Source of the DNA: Pseudomonas sp. S37 | GTDB taxonomy: Bacteria > Pseudomonadota > Gammaproteobacteria > Pseudomonadales > Pseudomonadaceae | DNA: 64,000 bases | NCBI RefSeq assembly: GCF_016658545.1 | Contig: NZ_JACVZC010000003.1 | Span: 62,001-126,000, forward strand | Reading direction: 5' to 3' | Shown here: one piece after another, positions 33,186-41,036 of the stretch | How the letters are laid out: every line of letters begins with the position of its first letter | How positions within the stretch are numbered: the first letter of the stretch is position 1 | Position numbers and translations under genes: made by a program | Notes under the pieces: model-generated | Told to the model about the DNA's origin: nothing | The model's input: the letters and a program-made list of their open reading frames with translations, nothing else | Databases searched by the model: none

Positions 33186-35678
33186 ATGCGCGCGCAAGGA
33201 TTCGTTCGTCCCGAAAATCGTCTTCCCTACGCCCTGTCGCTGCTCTGCCTGGCACTACCCGCAAGCGCCTGGGCCGAGGACACCGTACTCGACACGGTAT
33301 CGGTGATCTCCACCGGTAACCGCAGCAATACCCTGACCGTGGCCGACAGCCCATCGCCCATCGATATCATCAGCGGCGACCAGATCCGCAAAACCGGCAA
33401 AGCCAGCTTGCGCGAAGCCCTTGGGCGTATCGTGCCATCGTTCAGCGCACCGGCGCAGTCAGGTGGCGGCACCTCCAACTCGGTGCGCCCGGTGTCGATC
33501 CGTGGCCTGTCCGGCGACCACCTGCTGGTACTGGTCAACGGCAAGCGTCGTCACAACACCGCCGTCTACAACAACTTTGCGCGTATCGCCAGTGGCAGCG
33601 TACCGGTGGATCTCGATCTGATCCCCACCTCGGCCATCGAACGTATCGAACTGCTGCGTGACGGCGCCTCGGCGCAATATGGCTCCGACGCCATCGCCGG
33701 GGTGCTCAACATCATCCTCAAAAGCCAGGCCAGCGGTGGCAGTGCCAGTGTCACCGTCGGCCAGCAGGAGGACAAACCCGGTGACCTGACCCAGACCGGC
33801 ATCAACAGCGGTTTCGCCCTGGGCGACAACGGCGGTTTCTTCAACACCTCGCTGGACATCCGCCTGCAAGGGCCCTCCTATGCCGCTGGCGATGCCCAGG
33901 GGGCGTGGTACTACCCGGTGCTCAACGGCCAGTCAGTGCCGTTCGGTACGCCAGGGGCAGCAGCCGACCCACGCGAGGAGTCGGTCGATCGGCTGCTGGA
34001 GAAAGGCTATGGCCGCTCCAACCGCGACGAAGTCTACAACCTCTCCTACAACGCCGAACTGCCCATCAACGATGACCTGACGCTGTACTCGTTCTCCACC
34101 TACAGCGACCGCAGCATCGTCGACACCCGCGGCAGCTTCCGCGCCACCAGCGTCTCCTCGATCCCGCAGATCTACCCGGACGGTTTCCATGCACAACGGC
34201 TGATCGACGAAAAGGACTTCCAGGTCGCCGTTGGCGGCAAAGGCGATTTCGCCGGCTGGGCATACGACCTGTCCACCACCTACGGCAAGGATGACGTACG
34301 CCTGGGCGCGCAAAACACCCTCAACGCGTCCATTGGCCCGGCCAGCAAGACCTTGTTCTACCTCGGTGCCCAGGAGTTTCAGCAGTGGACCACCAACCTC
34401 GACTTCACCCGCCCCTTCGAAATTGGCCTGCCCAAACCCCTGCAACTGTCAGCGGGTATCGAACACCGCTGGGAAAAATACCTGCAAGGCGCCGGCGAAC
34501 CTGATTCCTACCGCGACGGCGGCTACGCCTACCCCGTTGGCCATCCGCGCGCAGGGCAACAGCCCTCGCCGGGCCTGCAATCGTTCACCGGCACTTCACC
34601 TGGCGACGCCGGCTCGCTGGACCGCGACAGCTACGCCTTCTATATCGACGCCGGCAGCAACCTCACTGAACGCCTGTACACCAGCGCCGCGTTTCGCTTC
34701 GAGCACTACGATGATAGCTCCGGCAACACCGTCAGCGGCAAGCTCGCCAGCCGCTATGAGTTGGCGCCAGGCCTGGCCCTGCGCGGCACCTTCAACACTG
34801 GCTTTCGCGCGCCGTCGCTGGCCCAGCAGATTTTCTCGGTCACACAGAACACCGGTGTGCTCCAGGCCGATGGCACCACCCGCATCATCCAGGCCCGCTA
34901 CCTGCCACCGGGCAGCGCCGAGGCTCAAGCCCTTGGCAGCAAGGACCTGGAGCCGGAGAAGTCGACCAACTTCAGTATCGGCCTGTCCTGGGAGCCGACT
35001 CGCAATGCCCGCGTCACCCTCGATGCCTACCGCATCGAAATCAAGGATCGCATTGTCAAAAGCGAGATCATCCAGGTCAGCGACGCCTACTCCGCGCAGT
35101 ACAACCTCAATGGCGTCGACAGCCGCACCGATGGTATTGACCTGGTCAGTGAACTGCACAGTGACTACGGCCGCTTCGGCCAGGTGCGCTGGTCGGCGCT
35201 GTACAGCTACAACCGCACCACCATCCGCGACATCAAGGAAAGTGGCGCAGCCGCCCTGCTGGGTCGTAACTACGTGACCTTCGGCCACCAGGCACAAACC
35301 GACCTGACCGAGGGCAGCCCGCGCGACAAGCTGGTGCTCGGCAGCAACTGGCGTGTCGGCGATTTCATCACCGACCTGCAACTGACCCGCTACGGCAAGT
35401 ACACCGAGGCCGGCACCACGGCCGCGGCCGACAAGCAGTTCAGCGCCAAGTGGATCACCGACCTCGATATCAGCTACCTGATCACCGACAACCTGTCGGC
35501 CGCTATCGGCGCCAACAACCTGTTTGGCGTACGCCCCGACAAACAATCGCCCAACCTGGTGCAGACCAACCTGCCGGGTAACCCTACCGAAATCAACAAC
35601 CTCGATGAGTACGGCGCATTCAGCCCCTACGGCCTCAACGGCGCCTTCTATTACGCACGCCTTTCCTACGACTGGTAA
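33186..35678 (+). CDS. TonB-dependent outer-membrane receptor 2 (sulfur-free mature protein)
   Basis: An 830-residue TonB-dependent receptor with a signal peptide to about residue 32 (SAWAED), a plug containing SVISTGNRSNTLTVADSPSPIDIIS, LLVLVNGKRRH and IELLRDGASAQYGSDAIAGVLN, and a barrel ending YYARLSYDW. By my reading the mature protein has no Met and no Cys in nearly 800 residues, a striking composition. ATG 33186 is preferred over 33177 because AAAAGG lies at usable distance only for the former. It is followed by a truncated TauD fragment and two LLM monooxygenase genes. Confidence 0.92.
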   Translation: MRAQGFVRPENRLPYALSLLCLALPASAWAEDTVLDTVSVISTGNRSNTLTVADSPSPIDIISGDQIRKTGKASLREALGRIVPSFSAPAQSGGGTSNSVRPVSIRGLSGDHLLVLVNGKRRHNTAVYNNFARIASGSVPVDLDLIPTSAIERIELLRDGASAQYGSDAIAGVLNIILKSQASGGSASVTVGQQEDKPGDLTQTGINSGFALGDNGGFFNTSLDIRLQGPSYAAGDAQGAWYYPVLNGQSVPFGTPGAAADPREESVDRLLEKGYGRSNRDEVYNLSYNAELPINDDLTLYSFSTYSDRSIVDTRGSFRATSVSSIPQIYPDGFHAQRLIDEKDFQVAVGGKGDFAGWAYDLSTTYGKDDVRLGAQNTLNASIGPASKTLFYLGAQEFQQWTTNLDFTRPFEIGLPKPLQLSAGIEHRWEKYLQGAGEPDSYRDGGYAYPVGHPRAGQQPSPGLQSFTGTSPGDAGSLDRDSYAFYIDAGSNLTERLYTSAAFRFEHYDDSSGNTVSGKLASRYELAPGLALRGTFNTGFRAPSLAQQIFSVTQNTGVLQADGTTRIIQARYLPPGSAEAQALGSKDLEPEKSTNFSIGLSWEPTRNARVTLDAYRIEIKDRIVKSEIIQVSDAYSAQYNLNGVDSRTDGIDLVSELHSDYGRFGQVRWSALYSYNRTTIRDIKESGAAALLGRNYVTFGHQAQTDLTEGSPRDKLVLGSNWRVGDFITDLQLTRYGKYTEAGTTAAADKQFSAKWITDLDISYLITDNLSAAIGANNLFGVRPDKQSPNLVQTNLPGNPTEINNLDEYGAFSPYGLNGAFYYARLSYDW

Positions 35679-35696
35679 CCACAAGAGGACAGCACC

Positions 35697-35873
35697 ATGC
35701 CTGCTGAAAATGTTGTCGCACTCACCGAAGCACTCAAAGTCACCCCGTTGGAGCCAACCGTCGGCGCCGAAATCAGCGGCGTCGACCTGACCAAGCCGCT
35801 CTCTGCGCCGCAGCGCGATGAAATCCACGCCCTGCTGCTCAGGCATCGCGTGCGCAAGCAGGGGGCCCAATGA
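35697..35873 (+). pseudogene. Truncated TauD/TfdA dioxygenase fragment (N-terminus only)
   Basis: A 58-codon frame with an AGAGGA site upstream. Residues about 15-52 (VTPLEPTVGAEISGVDLTK, then SAPQRDEIHALLLRHRV) are the unmistakable N-terminus of alpha-ketoglutarate-dependent taurine/alkylsulfate dioxygenases. Where intact proteins continue into a phenylalanine-rich strand (xFFRDQ), this frame reads RKQGAQ and stops. The HxD...H iron ligands and the whole jelly-roll core are missing, so it cannot be an active enzyme. Its stop overlaps the ATG of the next gene, so the remnant may still serve to couple translation. Confidence 0.8.
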
Positions 35874-37243
35874 TGGCGCGTAAACTGCACCTGGCGCTGT
35901 TCGTCACTCAAGCGGGCTCGCACCTGGCCGGATGGCGCCACCCCCAGGCCGAACTCGGCACTGCGCTGGATATTCGCTACTACCAGCGCCTTGCCGAGCA
36001 GGCCGAGGCAGCCAAGCTGGACATGCTCTTCGTTGCAGACAAACTCGCCCTGGACGACATTCACGGCGGTAATTTCGACGCCGCCGTGACCTGGCGCCCC
36101 AATGGCTCGCCAGAACCGTTGGCACTGCTCTCGGCGCTCAGTGTGCTGACCTCGCGCATCGGGTTGGGCGCGACCATTTCCACCAGTTACCACGCGCCGT
36201 TCCACGTCGCCCGGCAGTTCGCCACGCTGGACCATTTCAGCCATGGGCGGGCGGCGTGGAATGCGGTGACCTCGGTCAACGATGGTGAAGCGCGAAACTT
36301 CGGTTTCGATCAGCACCTCGGCCATGCCGAGCGCTATGCCAAGGCCGAGGAGTTTCTCGATGTGGTGCGCAGCCTCTGGGACACTTGGGCAGACGATGCC
36401 CTGCTACTGGACAAAAGCAGCGGGCGCTACGCCAATGCCAGCAAAATCCGCTACGCCGAGCACCAAGGCAAGCACTTCGAGGTGCGCGGCCCGCTCAACC
36501 TGCCGCGCCCGCCACAAGGCCATCCGGTGCTGATCCAGGCAGGCGTGTCGTCGGCATTCCAGGCCCTGGCGGCACGTAACGCCGAGGTGATCTTTCCGGT
36601 GCAGTCGACCCTGGAGAAAGCCAAAGCCTTCTACCGCGAGTTCAAGCAGCAGGTGGCGGCGGCGGGCCGCAGCGGCGAGGCCGTCAAAGTGCTGCCAGGG
36701 TTGTACCCGATCATCGCCGACACCGATGAGCAGGCCCAGGCGCTGGCCACCGAGCTGGACGCGTTGGTCCTGCCCATCGCCGGCCTGACGTTCATGTCGG
36801 CAAGCATGAACTACGACCTGGCGCAGCACGACCCAAAAGCACCGGTACCGGATATCCGCGAGCATATTCGCGGCAGCAAGGGCCGTTTCGACGTGGTGAT
36901 CGGCAATGCCATCGAAGCCGGCTGGAGCCTCGAACAGCTGGGCCGCTGGTACGCCTCCAGCCTCGCCTTCGCCAAGTTCATCGGTTCGCCGCAAACCGTG
37001 GCCGATCAGATTCAGCAATGGTTCGACGAACACGCCGCCGATGGCTTCGTGGTGATGCCACCGTACATGCCCGGTGGTGCCGAGCGCTTCCTCCAGCAAG
37101 TGGTGCCGGAGCTGCAACAGCGCGGGATATTCCGTACGGAATATCAGGGCAGCACCTTGCGAGATCACCTGGGGCTGGAAAAACCCCAACGAACTGGAGC
37201 TGAACATCGTCATGCAGCTCTGCGGCGTGGCCAGCCCAGCTGA
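35870..37243 (+). CDS. FMNH2-dependent LLM monooxygenase 2 (NtaA/SnaA/DszA family)
   Basis: A 457-residue flavin-dependent monooxygenase. Landmarks are GSHLAGWRHPQAE, PEPLALLSALSVLTSRIGLGATISTSYHAPFHVARQFATLDHFSHGRAAWNAVTS and the late GSPQTVADQIQQWFDEHAADGFVVMPPYMPGGAERF. Its start overlaps the truncated TauD frame (ATGA); a second ATG at 35873 is equally possible. The last 17 or so residues (after HLGLEKPQ) do not look like the family, and the same bases read in another frame resemble a hydroxyacid oxidase tail, which suggests a rearrangement at the 3' end. It contains no Cys but about seven Met, more than its neighbours. Confidence 0.88.
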   Translation: MMARKLHLALFVTQAGSHLAGWRHPQAELGTALDIRYYQRLAEQAEAAKLDMLFVADKLALDDIHGGNFDAAVTWRPNGSPEPLALLSALSVLTSRIGLGATISTSYHAPFHVARQFATLDHFSHGRAAWNAVTSVNDGEARNFGFDQHLGHAERYAKAEEFLDVVRSLWDTWADDALLLDKSSGRYANASKIRYAEHQGKHFEVRGPLNLPRPPQGHPVLIQAGVSSAFQALAARNAEVIFPVQSTLEKAKAFYREFKQQVAAAGRSGEAVKVLPGLYPIIADTDEQAQALATELDALVLPIAGLTFMSASMNYDLAQHDPKAPVPDIREHIRGSKGRFDVVIGNAIEAGWSLEQLGRWYASSLAFAKFIGSPQTVADQIQQWFDEHAADGFVVMPPYMPGGAERFLQQVVPELQQRGIFRTEYQGSTLRDHLGLEKPQRTGAEHRHAALRRGQPS

Positions 37244-37274
37244 CATCCGCACCACACCTCTGATGAAAGGATAA
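37191..37274 (+). pseudogene. C-terminal remnant resembling an FMN-dependent alpha-hydroxyacid oxidase
   Basis: In the frame shifted from the end of LLM monooxygenase 2, 27 codons followed by TAA read ELELNIVMQLCGVASPADI and then RTTPLMKG. A Glu-rich helix followed by MQLxG and a short acidic end is how lactate and glycolate oxidase-type proteins finish. The piece overlaps the last residues of LLM 2 and ends 4 bases before LLM 3. I read it as leftover sequence from a deleted gene. The match is short and by memory only. Confidence 0.35.
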
Positions 37275-37278
37275 CCCC

Positions 37279-38628
37279 ATGACTCAACGCAAACTGCACC
37301 TTGGCGCCATTCTCACCGGCGTGGGTACTACCCAGCAGGAATGGCTGCACCCAGAGATACCTGGCGATGCCAGCATCGACATCGACTGGTACAAGCAACA
37401 GGCCCGCGCCGCCGAAGCGGCCAGGTTCGACTTCGTGTTCATCGTCGACAGCCCGTACATTACCCCCGAGTCGGCGCCGCACTTTCTCAACCGCCTGGAG
37501 CCGTTGACCCTGCTGTCGGCGCTGGCGGGGGCCACCGAGCGCATTGGCCTGGTCGCCACCCTGACTACCTCATACACCGAACCCTTCAACGTCGCTCGCC
37601 AGTTTGCCTCGCTGGACCATATCAGCCATGGCCGCGCCGGCTGGAATGTGGTCACCACCGGCCTGGAGGGCGCCGCCGGCAATTTCGGCCGCGAGCAGCA
37701 TATCGACCACGGCGAGCGCTACCGCCGCGCCCATGAACATGTCGCCGTGGTGCAAGGCTTGTGGGATTCCTACGAGGATGACGCCTTCCCCCGCGATAAA
37801 GCCAACAAGCGCTTCCTCACCGCCAGCAAACAGCATCGTCTGGACCACCAGGGCGAGTTCTTCTCGGTCACAGGGCCGTTGAACATTTCCCGCTCGCCCC
37901 AGGGCCAGCCGGTGATCTTCCAGGCCGGGGTTTCTGAATCGGGTCGCGGCCTGGCGGCGCAGATCGCCGAAGGCATCTTCGCGGGCGTCGACAACTTCGA
38001 AGACGCGGTCGAGTACTACGCCGATATCAAACGGCGCACCGCCGAGGCTGGGCGCAACCCCGATCACGTGCTGCTGTTCCCCGGTATCGACCCGATCATT
38101 GCCGATACCGACGAGCAGGCTCAGGCCATCGAACGCGAGCGCAAGGGTGAGCTGGACATCCACAAGGCGCTGGTGCAACTGGGCCGCCCGTTCAGCTACC
38201 ACGACTTCAGCCAGTACGACCTTGACGCGCCCTTCCCGCAACTGGGCGACCTGGGCAGCAACGGCTACCGGGGCCACGCTGAGCGCATCAAGCGTGTGGC
38301 CGCCGAGCAGAACCTGACCCTGCGCCAGGCGGCCCTGCGCTTCGGCCAGCCCTACTCCAGCTTCGTCGGCTCACCGCTGACCGTGGCCAACGAAATCGAA
38401 CGCTGGTTCCGCGAGGGTGCCGTGGACGGCTTCAACATTCATGTGGGCGCACCGAGCGACTTCGCCCGTTTCACCCACGAAGTGCTGCCGATCCTGCGCG
38501 AGCGCGGGCTGTTCCGTAGCGAGTATGAGGCCCGTACATTGCGCGGGCACCTTGGGCTGGAAGTACCGCAGAACCGCCATGCGTCATCGCCACAGCACAC
38601 CAACGAACGCATCGGGGACGCCGTGTGA
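37279..38628 (+). CDS. FMNH2-dependent LLM monooxygenase 3 (NtaA/SnaA/DszA family)
   Basis: A 449-residue paralogue of the protein at 30919, sharing the GLWDSxEDDAFxRxK segment and the FDFxFIxDSxxI unit with it. Other landmarks are [55 protein letters not shown] and GSPLTVANEIERWFREGAVDGFNI. The initiator appears to be its only Met, and there is no Cys. A GGATAAcccc sequence upstream serves as a weak ribosome-binding site. It ends the block that starts with TonB receptor 2 and is followed by a REP-rich gap. Confidence 0.9.
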   Translation: MTQRKLHLGAILTGVGTTQQEWLHPEIPGDASIDIDWYKQQARAAEAARFDFVFIVDSPYITPESAPHFLNRLEPLTLLSALAGATERIGLVATLTTSYTEPFNVARQFASLDHISHGRAGWNVVTTGLEGAAGNFGREQHIDHGERYRRAHEHVAVVQGLWDSYEDDAFPRDKANKRFLTASKQHRLDHQGEFFSVTGPLNISRSPQGQPVIFQAGVSESGRGLAAQIAEGIFAGVDNFEDAVEYYADIKRRTAEAGRNPDHVLLFPGIDPIIADTDEQAQAIERERKGELDIHKALVQLGRPFSYHDFSQYDLDAPFPQLGDLGSNGYRGHAERIKRVAAEQNLTLRQAALRFGQPYSSFVGSPLTVANEIERWFREGAVDGFNIHVGAPSDFARFTHEVLPILRERGLFRSEYEARTLRGHLGLEVPQNRHASSPQHTNERIGDAV

Positions 38629-38693
38629 GCCATATTGCTATCCGCTTTCGCCCGCTCTCATAGAACTTCAGCTAACTAACTGATTTAGCAGGG

Positions 38694-38904
38694 ACCCTGT
38701 GGGAGCGGGCGTGCCCGCGAACACCGGCGCAGCCGGTGCCATACACCGTGTTGGATTCTTCGCGGGCGCGCCCGCTCCCACAGGGTACGCGGAGCGCCTG
38801 CCAGCATATCCTTGTAGGAGCGGCTTTAGCCGCGAAGAATCCAGCGCGGTGCATGGCACCGGCTGCGCCGGTGTTCGCGGGGCAAGCCCGCTCCTACAGA
38901 GTTC
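38694..38904. repeat. Cluster of four REP palindromes
   Basis: Alternating REP copies: CCCTGTGGGAGCGGGC (38695), GCCCGCTCCCACAGGG (38769), CTTGTAGGAGCGGC (38811) and AGCCCGCTCCTACAGAG (38885), with GGCACCGGCTGCGCCGGTGTT-type stems between. It marks the junction between the LLM block and the block under module D. Confidence 0.85.
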
Positions 38905-38975
38905 TCTGCCGACTATGGGCCCAGAACTAAAATGCGATAGTTAAATATCCATCTGATTTTTTATTCTGAATAATA

Positions 38976-39030
38976 ATAATAAAAATAGATCAAAACAGTA
39001 TTTCTGCCCCTCGTTCCCCCTTGCTACAGT
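38976..39030 (+). promoter_or_regulatory. Sulfur-operon promoter module D
   Basis: A more divergent copy: ATAATAAAAATAGATCAAAA begins at 38976 and a -10-like TACAGT lies at 39025-39030, again 49 bases apart. The -35 position (TTCTGC, 39002) is poor, so it would depend on an activator. The following leader motif supports the match. Confidence 0.5.
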
Positions 39031-39037
39031 CCCTTCA

Positions 39038-39062
39038 GACCCGACCCCTCGCACGGTGGAGG
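39038..39062 (+). promoter_or_regulatory. Conserved 5' leader motif, copy 3
   Basis: GACCCGACC, eight bases, then GGTGGAGG, starting 8 bases after the -10 of module D and ending 31 bases before the ATG at 39094. Same layout as the copies at 22598 and 27889. Confidence 0.5.
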
Positions 39063-39093
39063 CGCCCGATTCATCCACCTGCGAGTACGCCCC

Positions 39094-39885
39094 ATGAGCC
39101 ATAGCATCACCCGCCTGCCGAACCACAACCACCGCCTGCAACTGAGCGCCCCGACCACCCACGCCGATCTCGACGCCGAACGCCTACACCGCAAGCAACG
39201 CCTTGCTGCGTCGTACAGGCTGTTCGCCGAGCTGGGCTTCGAGGTCGGCCTGGCCGGGCATTTCACCGCCCGTGATCCGATCGAGACCGACCACTACTGG
39301 ATCAACCCGCTGGGCGTGCCGTTCTCGCAGATCCGCACCAGCCACCTGCTGCGTGTCAACGGCCAGGGCCAGGTAGTGGAGGGTGACGGGCTGCTCAACA
39401 CCAGTGCCCTGGAACTGCACTACGAGCTGCAGAAGGCCCGCCCGGAGGTCGTCGGCATTGCTCATCTGCACGGCTTCCACGGCCGGGTCTGGTCGTCCCT
39501 CGGCCAGCTGTTCCAGCCGATCACCGCCGAGTCCTCGGCGTTCGTCGGCGAGCAGGTACTGTTCGACCGGCATGCCCTGGGCACCGCCGATCGCGACCTG
39601 GTGGCCCACGCCTTCGTCGAGACCTTCGCCGACAACAACCTGCTGGTCTGGCAGAACCATGGCCTATGGACCACCGGCCAGACCGTGGAGAGCGCGGCAT
39701 GGCGCTTTATCCTTGCCGATGACACCGCCCGCGCTCATCTGCTGGCGTACTCCGCCGGCCAGCCACGCATTCCGCAAGCGGGCGAGGACAGCTTCGATCC
39801 GGCCCAGCGGGAGCTGTTCGGGTGGTTGAACTTCCTGCCGCTGTGGGACCGCATCGTCCAGCAACAACCTGATCTGCTGGACTGA
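39094..39885 (+). CDS. Class II aldolase/adducin family protein 2
   Basis: A 263-residue class II aldolase/adducin-fold protein. The metal-binding region reads GIAHLHGFHGRVW (an HLHGFH variant of the usual HTHT), with a later His in WQNHGLWTTG. It begins LDAERLHRKQRLAASYRLFAELGFEVGLAGHFTARDP, as in decarboxylating or dehydratase members. It is a distant paralogue of the protein at 14844, and both lie in operons with promoter modules A or D. It is the first gene of the operon 39094-49875. The substrate is unknown. Confidence 0.87.
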   Translation: MSHSITRLPNHNHRLQLSAPTTHADLDAERLHRKQRLAASYRLFAELGFEVGLAGHFTARDPIETDHYWINPLGVPFSQIRTSHLLRVNGQGQVVEGDGLLNTSALELHYELQKARPEVVGIAHLHGFHGRVWSSLGQLFQPITAESSAFVGEQVLFDRHALGTADRDLVAHAFVETFADNNLLVWQNHGLWTTGQTVESAAWRFILADDTARAHLLAYSAGQPRIPQAGEDSFDPAQRELFGWLNFLPLWDRIVQQQPDLLD

Positions 39886-39888
39886 GCC

Positions 39889-40875
39889 ATGAATATCGAC
39901 CTTTACCGCCGACGGTTCATCCAGCGCGGCGCCCTGCTCGGACTCGCCGCGGGCATGGCCCCGGCGCTGGCGAACACCCCACAGGCACTGCGGGTCTGGC
40001 GCTACAAGGGCCAGGCCGCGAGCTTCCTCGGCGATGCCGGCCAGGCCGCCACGCCCTATCCCGTGGAATGGGTGGACATCCCCGGCGGTGCCATGGTCCT
40101 CGAAGCCTTCGCCAGCGCCAGCCTCGACTACGCCTTCATGAGCCCGGTGCTGCCGCTGTTCGCCAGTGCCGCCGGCAACCCGTTGGTGCTGATCGCCAGC
40201 TACCAGGGCGAACAGAACCTTAGCGGCCTGATCGTCAAGCGCGGCAGCGGTATCCACTCGATCGCCGACCTGAAGGGCAAACGCATCAGTTTCGTGCGCG
40301 CCACCGACACCCACTTCCTGATGCTCAACCTGCTACGCGACAACGGCCTTGCCCTTGACGATGTCCAGGCTCGCCCCATGCCGGCGCGGGACGCGCTGGT
40401 CGCGTTCCAGAACGGCCATCTGGACGCCATCATCGCCGGCGGCATCGGGGCGCTGCAGGCCCTGACGCAGATGGACGGTGAACTGCTGGCCGACGCCAGC
40501 CGCTACCGCTGCGGCAATTACCTGATCGCAACCAGCGCGAAGGTGCTGGCGCAACCGGGCAAGCAGGCGCAGATCGCCGATTTCCTCGAACGCGAGCGTG
40601 CCACGTGGGACTGGGTGGAGCGCAACCCGCAGGCCTGGGCCGCACGCAACGAAACCCTGACCGGCATCTCTCGCACCCTCTACCTGCAACAGTTCGACCA
40701 GCGCCAGCAGCCATGTCGCCTGCTCCCGGTCAGCGACGAGGATATCGCCGCCCAGCAGCGCATCGCCGATCTATTCCATGACAGCGGCCTGCTGCGCCAA
40801 CCGGTGACGGTCCGCGACTTCTGGGACCGACGCTTCAGTGCCTTGCTCAGCGGCCAGGAGCCCGCAGCGGCATAA
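39889..40875 (+). CDS. SsuA-like ABC substrate-binding protein 2 without its own permease
   Basis: A 328-residue periplasmic binding protein. The N-terminus (YRRRFIQRGALLGLAAGMAPALA) is a signal sequence, possibly Tat-type. The SLDYAFMSPVLPLFASAAGNPLVLIASYQGEQNLSGLIVKRGSGIHSIADLKGKRI stretch is typical of sulfonate/nitrate binding proteins. It has several Met and two Cys, unlike the paralogue at 29907. No SsuBC-type genes are adjacent; the next transporter in the operon is dipeptide-type. It starts 3 bases after the aldolase stop and is followed by a 161-base gap before TonB receptor 3. Confidence 0.9.
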   Translation: MNIDLYRRRFIQRGALLGLAAGMAPALANTPQALRVWRYKGQAASFLGDAGQAATPYPVEWVDIPGGAMVLEAFASASLDYAFMSPVLPLFASAAGNPLVLIASYQGEQNLSGLIVKRGSGIHSIADLKGKRISFVRATDTHFLMLNLLRDNGLALDDVQARPMPARDALVAFQNGHLDAIIAGGIGALQALTQMDGELLADASRYRCGNYLIATSAKVLAQPGKQAQIADFLERERATWDWVERNPQAWAARNETLTGISRTLYLQQFDQRQQPCRLLPVSDEDIAAQQRIADLFHDSGLLRQPVTVRDFWDRRFSALLSGQEPAAA

Positions 40876-41036
40876 GCGCACCGGCGCGCGCCGGACGACA
40901 CACAGACACGCCGAACCACGGGAGCAATGGACCTCCCGCAGGCCCGGCCATGCCTGGAAAACCTGAAACAACCCATGAGAGCCCGTTCGACCGCACATCC
41001 AGGGCCTGACTGCCAAGCGAACCCTTAGGAACCGTC

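Larger units (their letters stand above)
38629..39093. other. Intergenic region with REP cluster and promoter module D
   Basis: This 465-base gap holds four REP copies (38694-38904) and then a strongly AT-rich stretch (38935-39000) leading into promoter module D and the third leader motif. No coding sequence or typical terminator is visible. Confidence 0.75.

Noticed and set aside
9217-38904. Repeated GTGGGAGCGGG / CCCGCTCCCAC palindromes as CRISPR or mobile-element ends
   Set aside because: They lack regular spacing, spacers and cas genes or transposase genes; they are ordinary Pseudomonas REP elements.
39056-39097. Upstream 13-codon frame GTG...TGA overlapping the ATG of the second aldolase, containing a Cys codon (possible leader peptide)
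   Set aside because: The frame is not conserved behind the other two leader copies: no Cys codon at 22614 and no start codon at 27907. A peptide-based attenuator is therefore unsupported.
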